Positions 35,791-47,424 of a stretch of 64,000 nucleotides of DNA are shown here, piece after piece (position 1 is the stretch's first letter; every line of letters begins with the position of its first letter). The position numbers were made by a program, and so were the translations under genes. The notes under the pieces were generated by a model. It was not told the origin of the DNA. It made no database searches and saw nothing but the letters and a program-made list of their open reading frames with translations. This DNA is from Albifimbria verrucaria (taxonomy: Eukaryota > Ascomycota > Sordariomycetes > Hypocreales > Stachybotryaceae): assembly GCA_020081605.1 (NCBI GenBank), contig JAHREC010000049.1:3906001-3970000 (forward strand), written 5' to 3'.

Positions 35791-38700
35791 CTGTCCTGCA
35801 AATAAGCCAACAACCCAACCCACACGAGCGCGCACGTCTTCACATTTTGATTAACCACACGGACAATATAGAAAAAGTCTAGGCGCCCATGGCTCGCCTC
35901 TGGGGAGCAAATGTAGACATTGGTTGAATCAGGAGCCGGCAGCTCTTTGGTATGACTGACTGTCAATGGGCGGGTCTGACAGCACATCGTCAGAACACCA
36001 TCAACTAAACTCCCCTCCCTCAGCATCCCTGGACCTGCAGTAGTAGCAAAAACCCCATGCTTTAGCCGCTTCTGGGGAGCACAAGAGTTCGTATCTGTAT
36101 GTCGGGCAGTGGTGGTACCGGTACTTCTCCCACTCGCCAACTCACACGCCCCTGTCCTCCCACTAGCCTTACAAGCGTGACGTTTATGTTTTGCTGTGAC
36201 TTACGGGAAGGGAATGATTAGACCTTCTAGGTCCGTGAGCTTGTCCCTGCAAGGAAGCAAGGCCAGCAGGACGCAGAGCAAAACGACCTAGCGTGGACAG
36301 CGGATCGGCATGCACAGACGAACACGGGGCTCGATTAGGAAAGAAAAAATAAGGAAGGAAAATTAGCTCCATCGTCCGGTTGTGCCGATCGTTTCCACAA
36401 TAGTGGGAATGCTGCAGGTGGGGATGACATTCGATTAACGGAGGGAGGTGGGTGGAGATTGAGATGGGCAGAGCAATACGGAGCCAAGATGGCGCACCGT
36501 ATTTGTGTTTTCCTCGATGGGGTTGAGGTTAGCGAGAAAATACCACCTTGAGCAGAACATGGAGCAAAAGAACGAGCGCGAGAGGGCGAGATGGGTAGAC
36601 ACCAAGTAGGACGCGATCTCTACCGTTTCACTGACACTTCCCCGTCTGTGGCCAACACGCGAGGCTATGGCCTGGGGCTGTTGTCTCTCTGCATTGCCTT
36701 GCACCCGGCATGTGTTTGACCAACCACTAAGAAACACAACAGAGAGCTGGACGTGTCTAAGTGAGCACGGTCCAAATTGGTAACTCAGTTGTGACCGCTG
36801 CATGATGAGTGCACAGATCTGGCGCTGCAACGGGGCCAAGACACGCATAGTCGTATTAGCCTGATAGAATGCTGCACCGACAATGTGACAGAACATGCTG
36901 AACATCAATAACAGATTCCACTTGTGCAAGCAAGTCAGCAATAACCAACAAGTATAACACGGCAGACAATGGGGCTATCGAGAAGGAAAACAGGTTGAGA
37001 GGTTCCGTAAGCTAAGGCAGGGAACGGTAACACAGGCACGATTACGGTTGCATTAATGCAGCGTAGCTTATGTTGAGTTGGTTGAGAAACTCATCAGAGA
37101 CCACCGCCATCATCACGTTGTCATTCCCTTGCTCCTCGTCATCCCAACGCTGCCTTGTTGTCATTCCCGCAACCTCGTTCGTCATTTACCTGACAGGGGC
37201 CCTCACATTTCACTTTTTTTTGTTTTGTTTTTTGTGACCCTTCATTTCCCGGGATTTTACTTGTTTTACCCTGCCCGATACCCACATTCGCGCATGGTTA
37301 TAGTCAGACAGGGGCGGGCACTGCCATGCCATGCTCGATGTCCTATGCGATACGACACACACTTGCGTCCGCTGCTGAGAGCCCTCCCTCTCCCCGGTCC
37401 AATCCCTTGTTCCATGCTAGCTTCCGGTTCTATGCAGCTTCCTGGCCATTCGAGCTGGGGAACGTTTGCTTGTGCATTCAGGCGAGGTCTGGGCAAATGC
37501 AGCTCGCTATGTCCACAGCCGAAGGCCGTTCTACATGATCGGGATGAAGCTGAACCTGCTCAATTAACGTTGACACACATGACACATGTCGCCATCATCG
37601 CCTCACCGTTTGTGAGCTGCACTCCATTACGGGTGCTGGCGCAGCCCTGGTAAGCTGCCTAAACTCCGCGCGCGTGCTTTCGGAGATCAATAGCGGCAGA
37701 CACGCGTATGCAAACAAAACTTTCCTCTGCAGTGCAACATGTTTCCGCTGGGCCGGGATCGCACAAGCACGGAAATGAGTGTTTCGTCTGTAGGCTCGAG
37801 GTAGTTGCCGTCCGTCCTACTGACTCTCCACTCCACTCACACAGTCTGTCACCGAGAGGCATTTCCCTGGAGAGCAAGAAGCCTGCCCCAGTCCCGTCTT
37901 GGCTATCCTGGCTGCACAGTTGAGATGGGACAGATGTTAAGCCTAAAATTAGACTTGTTGAGGAGCACGGTATCCGGCATCCTCAGCGACCTGTAGCCCA
38001 GTAGACGCAGGCGAGTGGCCCTCGTGCATCATGGGCTTGACTGCCAAGGCCCAGACCAGATGCACCCAGCATACACAACGTCTGGGGCCTACGTCTGCGG
38101 CGTAGCACCGAGGCTACAGTGAAGATGACCGATGCCACGATATTCTAAGCTGCCAAGAAGCTTCCCGCATCAATTTTCCATGTATGTTTCTGACGCTCTC
38201 CCGGCGCTTGATGCATCGCGATCGATGCCTCCGGGCCTCCGTCGCCATCGCCCTCAGGGAATTCGCCATTCCGATGCCCTGATCCAGTCTAATGCCCGAC
38301 ATTGCTTGTCGCCACTGCAGTCAATCAGGATTCACCGGTGCCTAGACGAGCTGAAAAGCTAGGCCGGCGAAGGAAAAACATGGCAACTAGATGTAACCCT
38401 CCTCCTGCTCGACTTTGATGCAGGACCCAGGAATATGCGCACAGCGGACAGGTGGGTCAATGGCCGACGCCGCACCCGGTGCTGATGCATCGGGGATCTT
38501 TGCTGTCTTCGCCTTGCCCGGCTGCAAGACTTACGTTCAGGTTGATCCTCAGAACAAGCTTAAGCGATCATTGATCGGCCTGGGCTTAAACTCAATCTCC
38601 TAGATTTTCACTACAGAAACCACTAGCATGAGGCGAGTCGTGAAAGTCAAGGTCACTGGAATGAAACAGCAGAGTGGTAGAAACGTGGCATCGGTATATA

Positions 38701-39370
38701 AGGAGTATTAAGACAAGCTGATCCCGGTCGGTTTCCCCGGATTTTTGCTCTGAAAAGCCGTCTTACCATCCCTGTCTCTTCCTCCCAAGGGCAGCCATCT
38801 TCCGGAATAACGGGAGAAAGGAAAAAAAGACGAGACCAGAAGATCATGGAGCCTCCTTCATTATCATGATCATAACCGACATACAGCAACCCATGGAAAA
38901 ATCCGCCCCAATTCCCATGTTTCCCTCCACCCATCTACAATTTACCATTAATTTAACCACCTCTTTCAGTCAATATCTGTTCCCCTCCCGCACCAATTAT
39001 GCGGATGTTCATTCCTAAACAGCCGGAGACGAAATGCCAAGAGGCACAGAAATAGGAAACGAAGTTGACGATCCTGAGAAAAGCACTCACAAGTCATGGT
39101 TCCCTCCTCTCCCGAATCGATCAAAACTGAAAGCTTACGTGCCGTTCTTCCAGTGCCGCAATATTGATTGCGTCTGATGCACAGGTGTTCTCGACCTGCA
39201 GGATGGACCGATGCCGGGGTCCGCCGTGGTGTAGGCGAGAACGCATCTACTGTATGCGTGCTTCTGCTCTCCCTGGTCCCGCCGTTCCAGCCCTGGTCTC
39301 GGTGTCCCAGTCGGGATGGCTGGCTGGACGTGCAAGGGCGTATCGGATTGCTCTCGTGAGGCGAATTGCT

Positions 39371-42088
39371 TTAGTTGCACTTGCCGAAGCCCTTTGACAG
39401 CCCGTACCGCAATGGGTAGCCGAGTTGCCGCTGTGAGATTGCTCTTAGTTAGCTGACAGGGGACATGTAAAAGCCACCAGGACAAGACAATAAATGTCCT
39501 GCAATGGAACTGCCAAGAGACTCGTGATGGTGTGTTCGGGCTCTTCGGCCCCTTCTGTCCAATATTTGACATCCTCCATGCCCTGCCCTGCACTGCCTAC
39601 CCTTGCCGATCAGATCGGATCTAAGCCATCTCCAAGCTTTTGGGCTGGGGAGGCGAGTGGAGGAACGCCAAGGCGGGCCATCCCTTCCAGTGCGCGTCCA
39701 TTGGGTTGCAGAGGGATCCGGGGCCAGGGAGAGGAATGCAGGTGGTTTTCCACTTACCAGAAACCGAACGGCGAGCAGCAAGTCTTTTCACCAAAGTTTG
39801 CGCAGGTGGCCGAATACTTCGAGCCACAGAGCCCATTGGTCGTGTCCGAGACGCCTCCAGGTCGAGGGTCACATCGACCGAAGTCAACGTCGCACCCTGT
39901 TCCGCAGTAGGAAGAGCTAGAGCCGCTGTTATGACAGGGGCAAAAAGTCCCTTGAGTTAGCGGGGATTCCTCTCACGCGTGACGAATTTTTTTATCAATT
40001 GATTCATTATACATGTGGTGTAGTAACAATATCATCATAATCTCTGGTGCCTTATCATAGAATCCCTCCAAGCCATTTCTTTCCGACGATGGTAGCCGAA
40101 GGAAGAAGAGGTAGCAGATGAAACTAAGCAATGAGAAAGTAAAGTAGGTGTGTTGCTAAAAATGCAATATAGAAATGCAATGGGCATGCAGACAAATGCA
40201 GTGATGTTTCAATAAAACGCAGAAGTCATGTATGAGAAGGAGGGGTGTGAATCGGCAGGAGAAGCATAGCTGTCCATGCTGGAACGACTTGGGAATCTAG
40301 GCGGACGCAAGATGCAACAATGCATGAGCAGAAACAGTTTCTTTTCCTCCGGCCATCAAGGGAAGAAGAGCCGGGGGTGAATGGAGGGCGTGGGACATGT
40401 TGTTGCTGTTGGGGTGGGTTCTTACCAGTAGCCGTAGCTGGAACAACAGTCGCCAAAGTCTGACCCCATACAGGTGTTTCCGGTATCTCCGCCACAGGTT
40501 TGATCACGCGAGATCTTGGGCCCGTTGCCTGATGAAGGACTGGGCGTGTTGGTTGACGTGAGCAGAGTTGATGGTTGTCCAGCCGTAGGAGTAGAGCCGG
40601 GGGCAGATACCAGCGAAGAAGGAATCTCAGCAGCATTCTCGGTCGAAATGAAGGGAGGTGGAGCAGATCGAGTGGTTGCAGATTCGGTTGCAGGCCCGGT
40701 TGGAGAAGGGCTTGTCGTGCTAGGGGCTGTTTCGCCAGTCGGAGACTGTACAAAGTCGCATTGGCCCTCGGCGTCCTTGGGAGCATCGCGATACCAGTTG
40801 GCCTTGGGATCGCCAAGGCACTCGCCCACGGTAACAAGGCGATAGCCACGGGCGCGAGCCTCCTTGACCATGTAAGACGTCAGGTTAGTGACAGTCTGCT
40901 GCTGCACGTCATGGGCCAGGACGATGTAACTGTTGGCGCGGGCGTTGCGCGAGACTGCGTTCGAGAATCGGTCCTTTGCATTCTGGATAAGCGCTGGATC
41001 GTTGTATTCGAAGTCCTTGGTGTCGACGTTGACGTCGACGTTGTGGTAGCCGAGCTCATCGATGAGCGGAATGCAGCCGGTACCCTCCTCGCAGTCGAGG
41101 TAAGGCGCACGCATGTAAGCTGGGAACCAACCAAAAATGTTTCTGAAAGCCATTTCATTGTAGATCATCTCAGAGCGGCGAATAGTGGCATTGACCTCGT
41201 TGAGGTCGCGATGCGTCCAGGTGTGGCTTCCAATGTGATGCCCTGCGGCATGCATGCGTTCCAGAATCGGTGGCCAGCCCGTAGCTGGGTCGTCAATATG
41301 TCCCTTGCCGCGGTTGTTTCCAGCCACGAAGAAGGTCGCCTTGACTTTCAGCTTGTCCAGGAGGTCCAGGATCTGACTGGTGTAGAAGTATGGCCCGTCA
41401 TCAAAGGTGAGGGCCATCATACCAGGGCTAACGCACTTGAAGATCTGCTCGCCTGTATTCATCCGTTAGCGCCACTGTGCCATGTTTCACTGCGTCAACA
41501 AGAGATGTGATTGACTGTCACCGGAACAAGCCGACGACAGGCAAGGCTCGGTCAGGCAGCGGGAGGCAAGAGATCGGGAGCGACTAACCATAAGGAACAC
41601 TTCCAACCCTTGGACGAGGAATGCCTTCTGTGCATGATCCAATGGGACCGAAGCTAATAGGTAACAGCATGCGTCAGCTCATCATGATTGACCATCGATC
41701 GACCTTGCATTGCTCTCGTCTCTTCACGGTGACAGGGTTTAGGCGCCGCGCGGTGCCCAACCCTCTGCTTGTCAAGAGAGCTTCTCATCACGTTGCACCG
41801 GCCATGAGACAAGAAGGGTACTCACAAGGTATCGCAGGAGTCGCTGTAGTCAAGCTGACACTGGGAGCCAGCGCAGTAATCCTCGTCAGTGCCGCAGTAC
41901 CCTGCCTCTGAGCAGCATTCGCCCGACGGGCATGATCCGACTCCGGGGCCACACCGACCCTCCCGCTTGTTTAGAGGGATGAACTCGCGTCGCTTGAGGG
42001 CTGGGTCGGGACGAGGACCGCAGGCGACGACGGCTCCGATATTAGCCAGAAGGGAGTATGCAACTGCAGCGACCGTACTGTGCTTCAT
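39371..42088 (-). CDS. Secreted chitin deacetylase (CE4) with three CBM18 modules
   Basis: Converts chitin to chitosan, outside the cell. A signal peptide starts at the ATG at 42088 (MKHSTVAAVAYSLLANIGAVVA). A first hevein-like CBM18 (CGPGVGSCPSGECCSEAGYCG) is followed by a NodB domain with motifs TFDDGP, HIGSHTWTHRD, RAPYLDC and IVLAHDV. A Ser/Thr/Pro linker leads to two more CBM18 modules (QTCGGDTGNTC...YCGSSSSYCGTGC and LCGSKYSATC...FCGNSATHCGTGC). Introns lie at about 41654-41825, 41453-41588, 39926-40425 and 39431-39757. The last two are long for this window and each splits a TGC cysteine codon at the same place of its module. One extra A on the coding strand, opposite TTT 39393-39395, gives the natural end GFGKCN at 39371. 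Reading through either long intron meets a stop at once (TGG TAA). Confidence 0.88.
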
Positions 42089-45000
42089 CTTGAAGGCTGC
42101 TGTCTCTTCAGTGATTGGGGTTTTTCTCCGTTCCTTTTCTTGTGCGTGTGCTGGCTCCACGAGTAGTTTTCCTGTCTCACGAGCTTTTGTGTTTTTCTCG
42201 CGCGCGCCTCTTCCAACGAGATTTATTCAATCCTTTCTCGCCGACAAGGGTGGGAATGAGCTCGACCTGAGAGGTAGCAGTCGCTTTTAATGACCTGGAC
42301 GGAACGAGTCGGCACAGGGGAATGAAAGGATCGACGTGAAATGTTCCAAGACGGGGATAGAGGGGAGATGGTTAAGGAACAAGCTGGATCTTAGTCCTAT
42401 TTACATCAAGTCGGACGGCCCGGAACCCACAGATCGATTATGGGGAATGATCTAAGAAAAACTCCGTTTCACGAGCCAGCAGCGTCCAGCTCTTCATACA
42501 AAATAACGGAAAAAACAAACACGAGCTTACAATAACAGCCCCTTTGACTTTTGATTCTCTTGGCTCAGCCCTTCTAGGCCCTGTGACTGGACTGCCAAGC
42601 CAATCTTTGCCGCAGCTAATATGTCCCCTGATCTGATATACATCAGCCACTTGAGAGGAATTTGGAGCCTCACGAGGAGGCAATAAGAGCCCTCACAGAC
42701 ATAGCGGGCCGTCTGGGTGTTTCTTTTCTCTCCTTCCCTTACCTACTGTCTTACGTTTCTTTGCTTTGCGGTTTCAGTTGACAAAGCTCTAATTTACTGC
42801 TATTCCCATTGTTTATCTCCGAGAGACGAGCAATTGCCTTTACAGCATCTCAATTCAATGGACCCCTGAGCGCCCGGTTATTCGGAAGCCCATCGATGTA
42901 CGGCAACTTACCTTCGGGTCTACGCCAGACTATTAGGCAGCCATGGGGCCTCATTCTCTGGCCCCTTTCTCACATTATCGTTGAGAAGGGTCTTCGTGGC
43001 GGCAACATGTTGGACGTTTGAGGGCAGCCAGAAAGCCGCATCTCGTATCTGCCGTTGGGCGTCATCGCATTGTAGGGGACGCCCCTGTCTTGGCGACAAT
43101 CGAAGACTCAGCACGCGATTTAGACCGCTCGGGCTTGAATCCAAGGCAGAGAACTGACGAATCTATGCAAAACTCAAAACCCACGCTCGAAATAGCGCTC
43201 TCCCTCGGGAGGGCTACTGGCGCCGGGCGCGCCGGACAGTCTTCCAGATCTTGTGAGAGGATTCTCATTTTCGGGGCTGGGACAGGGGAGCCCAAGGGTC
43301 ACCCCAAATCCGGCCTGCTCTCCACAACGCCAAACCCGAGTTCCATGCTCTTGGACCTTGGTGCGAATCAACAGGAATGTAAATGAGTCGTTGGTTTGGG
43401 TGGCGGTTTGGTTTCTACACGCTGGGCCTTGGCTTTCGATAACATCGAACCCTGACCCTGAAGCGAGGCTGTCTAGACTATGAGCTCAGCCTATTGCGCT
43501 CAGCATATTGCGCTCAGCGCAACCCTGGGTCGAGCTGAATAGGATGAAAACCATATTGATGCATTCTAAATACCCGAAGCTGCTGTGCACGTCAGCTTCG
43601 TCCTGTCCTCCTGCTGTTTTCATCGATCTATTGAGCGCCACTCTGCATCAACAGCGTCGCCAACTCAGCAGCTCCAACGAGTTCATGATCCCAAGATGCA
43701 TCACCATTTCAGGGACCAGGCTTCTATTTTTCCTCTCTGATGCGACATTTGCAGCAATATATTTCCCAAATCTACTAAATTTCTACAGCATTGGGTTACA
43801 TCATGGCAAATGAGCTGAGGACCCTCGACGGGCTGTTGCAAAACCTTCACTGCCCGCCCTTGTAGCAGAGTCCAGGCACATGGCATGGCGCAATGACTGG
43901 AATGGATCCACGTTAACGGCGTCAAGTCCGCTTCTGTCTTCTCCGTCCTCTCTTGTTCCCGGCGCCGCGTTCGAGACTGATCATGTCTGCCCACGCACAA
44001 GCACACCATGTGGCCCACGGAAGTTCGTCATTGTCCTTCCGGATGCTTCTGGGCCCGATTGCACGGAAGACCTGGAATGTAAAGTCCCTATTGTGTCATT
44101 GAACCCGACCTTCTCTCCACCTATCTCACCTTTTTCGCGTAAGACAACGAGTCGGGTAGGCGCCTCGTCCCTGGACCATGTGCTGCAATGTTCCTGGATT
44201 TGCGCCATTGTTGAACAGTAGCCTTCTGGATGCGGGAATGGTGGCCGCTTCCTAACCATCACCCGATTGACCACGTCAGCCTGTGAGTGGGCAAGGGAGC
44301 ATTCTTCTTACGGTGAGGGGCCAGTCTCCAATCCCGACGGCTCAGCCTTTCTCCACGAGTTACTGGCAACGGAGTGACGGGGGAGGAAACTCTGATGGTA
44401 CACAATAATGTATGTTGCTCTGAGAGCGTGCGTGTGTTACTAGGATGCTCCCCAGAGGTGGGTGGCATGAGAAGGCGTGGCTTGAACAGGACGGAACGGA
44501 ATGGGGTGTGCAATTGAACAAGGCGGCGTTCAACTGTCATGTACCGGTACTCTCATGAGCACATCGATTGAGCGGACGCCCATGGGAAACGGACCCACGG
44601 CCCAACCCACAACGTTCCACGGTCGCAGAGGCTAGGCAGGGGTCTACTCCAGATCAGTCCACCCATGTCAGCGGCAACTAAACCTAGCTGCAGATCTGAT
44701 GTTGGGCTCTATGTAGGCCAAGCCTCCTAGCACCCTTGTTCCTTGCAACTGACACACGCCCCTCCACGCCGGCTCTGGTTAGTATGGAAGAGTCCTGAAT
44801 GTGACAAAGGTGGACTGGCATCGATCTAGTGGGAACTACGGTTCTTGGGAGAAGGACTTGAAGCCTCCAACATCATACGGTTCTCTCAATATTGAAACTC
44901 TTATGGTTAATTCATGGCAGCATACTCTAAGCTATTGCCCCTTGCCGCCCCTACTCCTTGCTCTCTCTTATCTTCGCAAGACATGCATCCGCAGCTGACA

Positions 45001-46057
45001 GTGTGTCACCCAAGTCGTTTGTTGCATGGAATCTGTACAAGTCGTGTCTTTAGTTTGGCGCGCGGCGAAGACGAGCTTGAAGGCCCTGTTCTGACATCTG
45101 ATCTCTTTTGTCGTGTTTGTCATTGACTCTCCCACTTGCCTACTCCCTACACACCTCTCACACTCCCCCTTTCCTCCGGCCCAATGGCGCATAACTTTGC
45201 CGACACCTTCTCATGGCTATCCTTCCAGGCCTGCGTGCCACCCGATAGGCGTATGAGCGCCTGGAGGGTGCAACGTGAATGCAGGAACATCGACCCGATA
45301 TTGGCGGGTCAAAGGTCGCAATATTGACTGTGCCTTGGATGATGAAGACACCAACTCCGGAGGCTAGGCCTAGCCAGAACCACGCCCGAGGATCCTCGTA
45401 GGCCAAGACTGCATCGATGTGGCTGACGCTGGGTCGTGTTGCAAACCGCCGGTCTGCTCCTTTCGGGTCAGACCCCCTCCATCTCCATCGACTATCCCTT
45501 CGCGTCGGGATCCAATGTCGAGAGCTGCATCCTGGGATCTCCAGCCAAGTCCATTACCCGTTCGTCACGGGTGGAGACGTGATCAGATTTTTGCGTCTTT
45601 TCGCGCCCGTCTAGGCTCATTCTCGGCGGCGAGCTCATGGCCACCACATGCGGGCTGAGGCAGTAGATCCAGAGCCATGACACGCTGCGGCGCTGGCCTA
45701 GTTGTCGTTGACGGCAGCCATCCCGTCGAACCAGGGTGCCGGCGTCATGCTGGCTCAGAGATCATTGAAACCCTTCTGCGCATTTCTGGCGACTATATTG
45801 TGAGGCCGATGGTAGCTCGGTTTCGACCTTGGATCTTCCCTCATCTCCTCATCCATAGCCTCTGCCACTTGCTCATTGCTCTTGCTCTTGCTTTCGACAA
45901 GCTTTGGACGCCCGGCCCTCCCGTTCGTTCTCTTATCTTGCTCCTCTATCTTCCCCTTCAAATACTCGAGCTCGTTCCCTCCTTTCATCCTCTTTCTTGA
46001 GACAAGCTCTCGTTTCAGCCGACCATCGTTGTCGATCATCTGTCACTCATACCCACC
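42089..46057. other. Divergent intergenic region (4 kb)
   Basis: This region lies between the chitin deacetylase start and the nucleotide-sugar dehydrogenase start. No frame is convincing; a minus-strand frame of 82 codons at 45158-45406 with one helix-like segment is too weak to call. The last 220 bases (45835-46057) are strongly pyrimidine-rich, as in fungal core promoters and leaders. Confidence 0.45.
43492..43519. repeat. Tandem duplication, two 14-base units
   Basis: TATTGCGCTCAGC(A/G) occurs twice in direct succession with one mismatch. Confidence 0.8.
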
Positions 46058-47424
46058 ATGACGGACTTCATAAGCCAGGGCCTCATTGCCTCCGGGTTCC
46101 CATTGCTACCCGAGAAGGAGCAGCGTCAGAAGCCATGGGACTTTTCTACCCAGGGCTACTACGACCTGACCTCGCCGGGCGAGATCTCCCCAGCGAGATC
46201 TCCGAGGCTGAGGAGCTATATGATACCCCATCCGAGGTCATTGACAGCGAGACAACACCTCTTGTTGCTGTCATTGGTGTCGGCTATGTCGGAGAGCACC
46301 TCGTAGGCGAGTTCTCCAAGCACTACGACGTGCTTGGATATGATGTGTCCGAAGCTCGTGTCAAGATGCTGTCGGACAAGTTTGCTGATAACGCCCGCCT
46401 TCGTCTTACACACTCAGCCAAGGACCTCGCCGCCGCTACCCACTTCCTCATCTCCGTGCCTACCCTCCTCTTGCCCGACAAGACCATCGATTCCTCATAC
46501 CTGCGCAGTGCCCTTGCCGCCGTCGGTCTCCATGCTCGTCGTGGTGCTACCGTCGTGGTGGAGAGCTCAGTTGCCGTTGGCATGACCCGGGAGCTTCTCG
46601 GGCCATTGGCTAAGGAGCGTGGCTTCTTCGCTGGCATGTCTCCCGAGCGCGTCGATCCTGGCCGCTTCGAACCTCCCGCACACGCCATCCCCAAGGTCGT
46701 CTCCGGTCTTGATGATGTCGTCCCTGGCTCCCTCGATGCTATCCTCAGACTGTACTCGCAAGCCTTTGACCGGGTTGTCCCTGTGTCGCGTCCCGAAGTT
46801 GCTGAGATGATGAAGCTGTACGAGAACTGCCAGCGCATGGTGTGCATCGCCTACGCCAACGAAATGGCCGATGCCTGCCTCTCCCACGACATTGACCCAT
46901 ACGAGGTGTGCCGCGCTGCCGCCACCAAGCCCTTTGGCTACATGCCCTATACCCCCGGCCTTGGTGTTGGTGGTCACTGCATCCCCGTCAACCCATACTA
47001 CTTGCTGTCCAACAGTCAGTTCCCTCTTCTGGAGGCTGCTTCGGAGAAGATGCGTGCCCGCCCCGCCGCCGTTGCCCAGCGAGCTGTTGAGCAGCTCTAC
47101 CTCGAGCAGCGCGATGGCCTGCGGCCCCGCGTCCTCGTCGTGGGCATCGGCTTCAAGGTTGGCCAGTCGCACCTTGCTAACTCACCTGGACTGGAGCTTG
47201 CCAAGGCGCTCGTCTTGACCGACAAGGTCGAGGTGTCGTGGGTTGATCCGTTGGTGACCCAGGAGGCCGTTCCTCAGATCTCCCGCCTCGATGTCAACAA
47301 CTGGAATGTCGACTCATTGCAGAACCAGTTCGACATGGTCATCGTCGCCTTCCGTCAACACGGGCTCGACTTTTCGGTACTTGACAACCTGCAGGGTGTC
47401 AAGGTCGAGAGGTGGTGTCCCTAG
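46058..47424 (+). CDS. Nucleotide-sugar (UDP-sugar) 6-dehydrogenase
   Basis: An NAD-dependent enzyme of the UDP-glucose/GDP-mannose/UDP-HexNAc dehydrogenase family, which oxidises C6 of a sugar nucleotide to a uronate. The NAD motif is VAVIGVGYVGEHL (near 46262-46300). Next come FLISVPTLL, the catalytic-domain GMSPERVDPGR, the dimerisation helix LYENCQRMVCIAYANEMADAC and the active-site cysteine in GVGGHCIPVNPYYL; a C-terminal domain begins at RVLVVGIGFKVG. Length is about 455 residues and no intron is seen. The start is the ATG at 46058 (MTDFISQGL). The frame breaks at CCCC 46188-46191; one extra C gives GEISPSEISEAEE. The layout is closer to bacterial WecC/WbpA-type enzymes than to animal UGDH by overall length and cysteine loop (impression, not measured). 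The substrate is unknown; UDP-glucose or a UDP-HexNAc are candidates. Confidence 0.88.

Larger units (their letters stand above)
31799..39370. other. 7.5 kb region with no supportable gene
   Basis: This stretch lies upstream of the chitin synthase and downstream of the chitin deacetylase. The longest frames (for example 36435-36941 minus and 37078-37653 plus, 168-191 codons) have irregular composition, no recognisable motif and no consistent introns. Two tetranucleotide repeats lie in it. I also tried joining frames with one-base repairs, which rescued genes elsewhere, and found no protein-like chain here. Non-coding transcripts or long regulatory leaders are possible. Confidence 0.5.

Noticed and set aside
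36435..36941. 168-codon minus-strand frame
   Set aside because: No recognisable domain; composition like a random open frame in GC-rich DNA.
37078..37653. 191-codon plus-strand frame in the empty region
   Set aside because: Irregular composition, starts at a non-ATG codon, no motif, no support from introns or neighbours.
45158..45406. Small minus-strand frame with one helix-like segment
   Set aside because: Too short and isolated, with no signal peptide or family match; sits just upstream of a pyrimidine-rich promoter.
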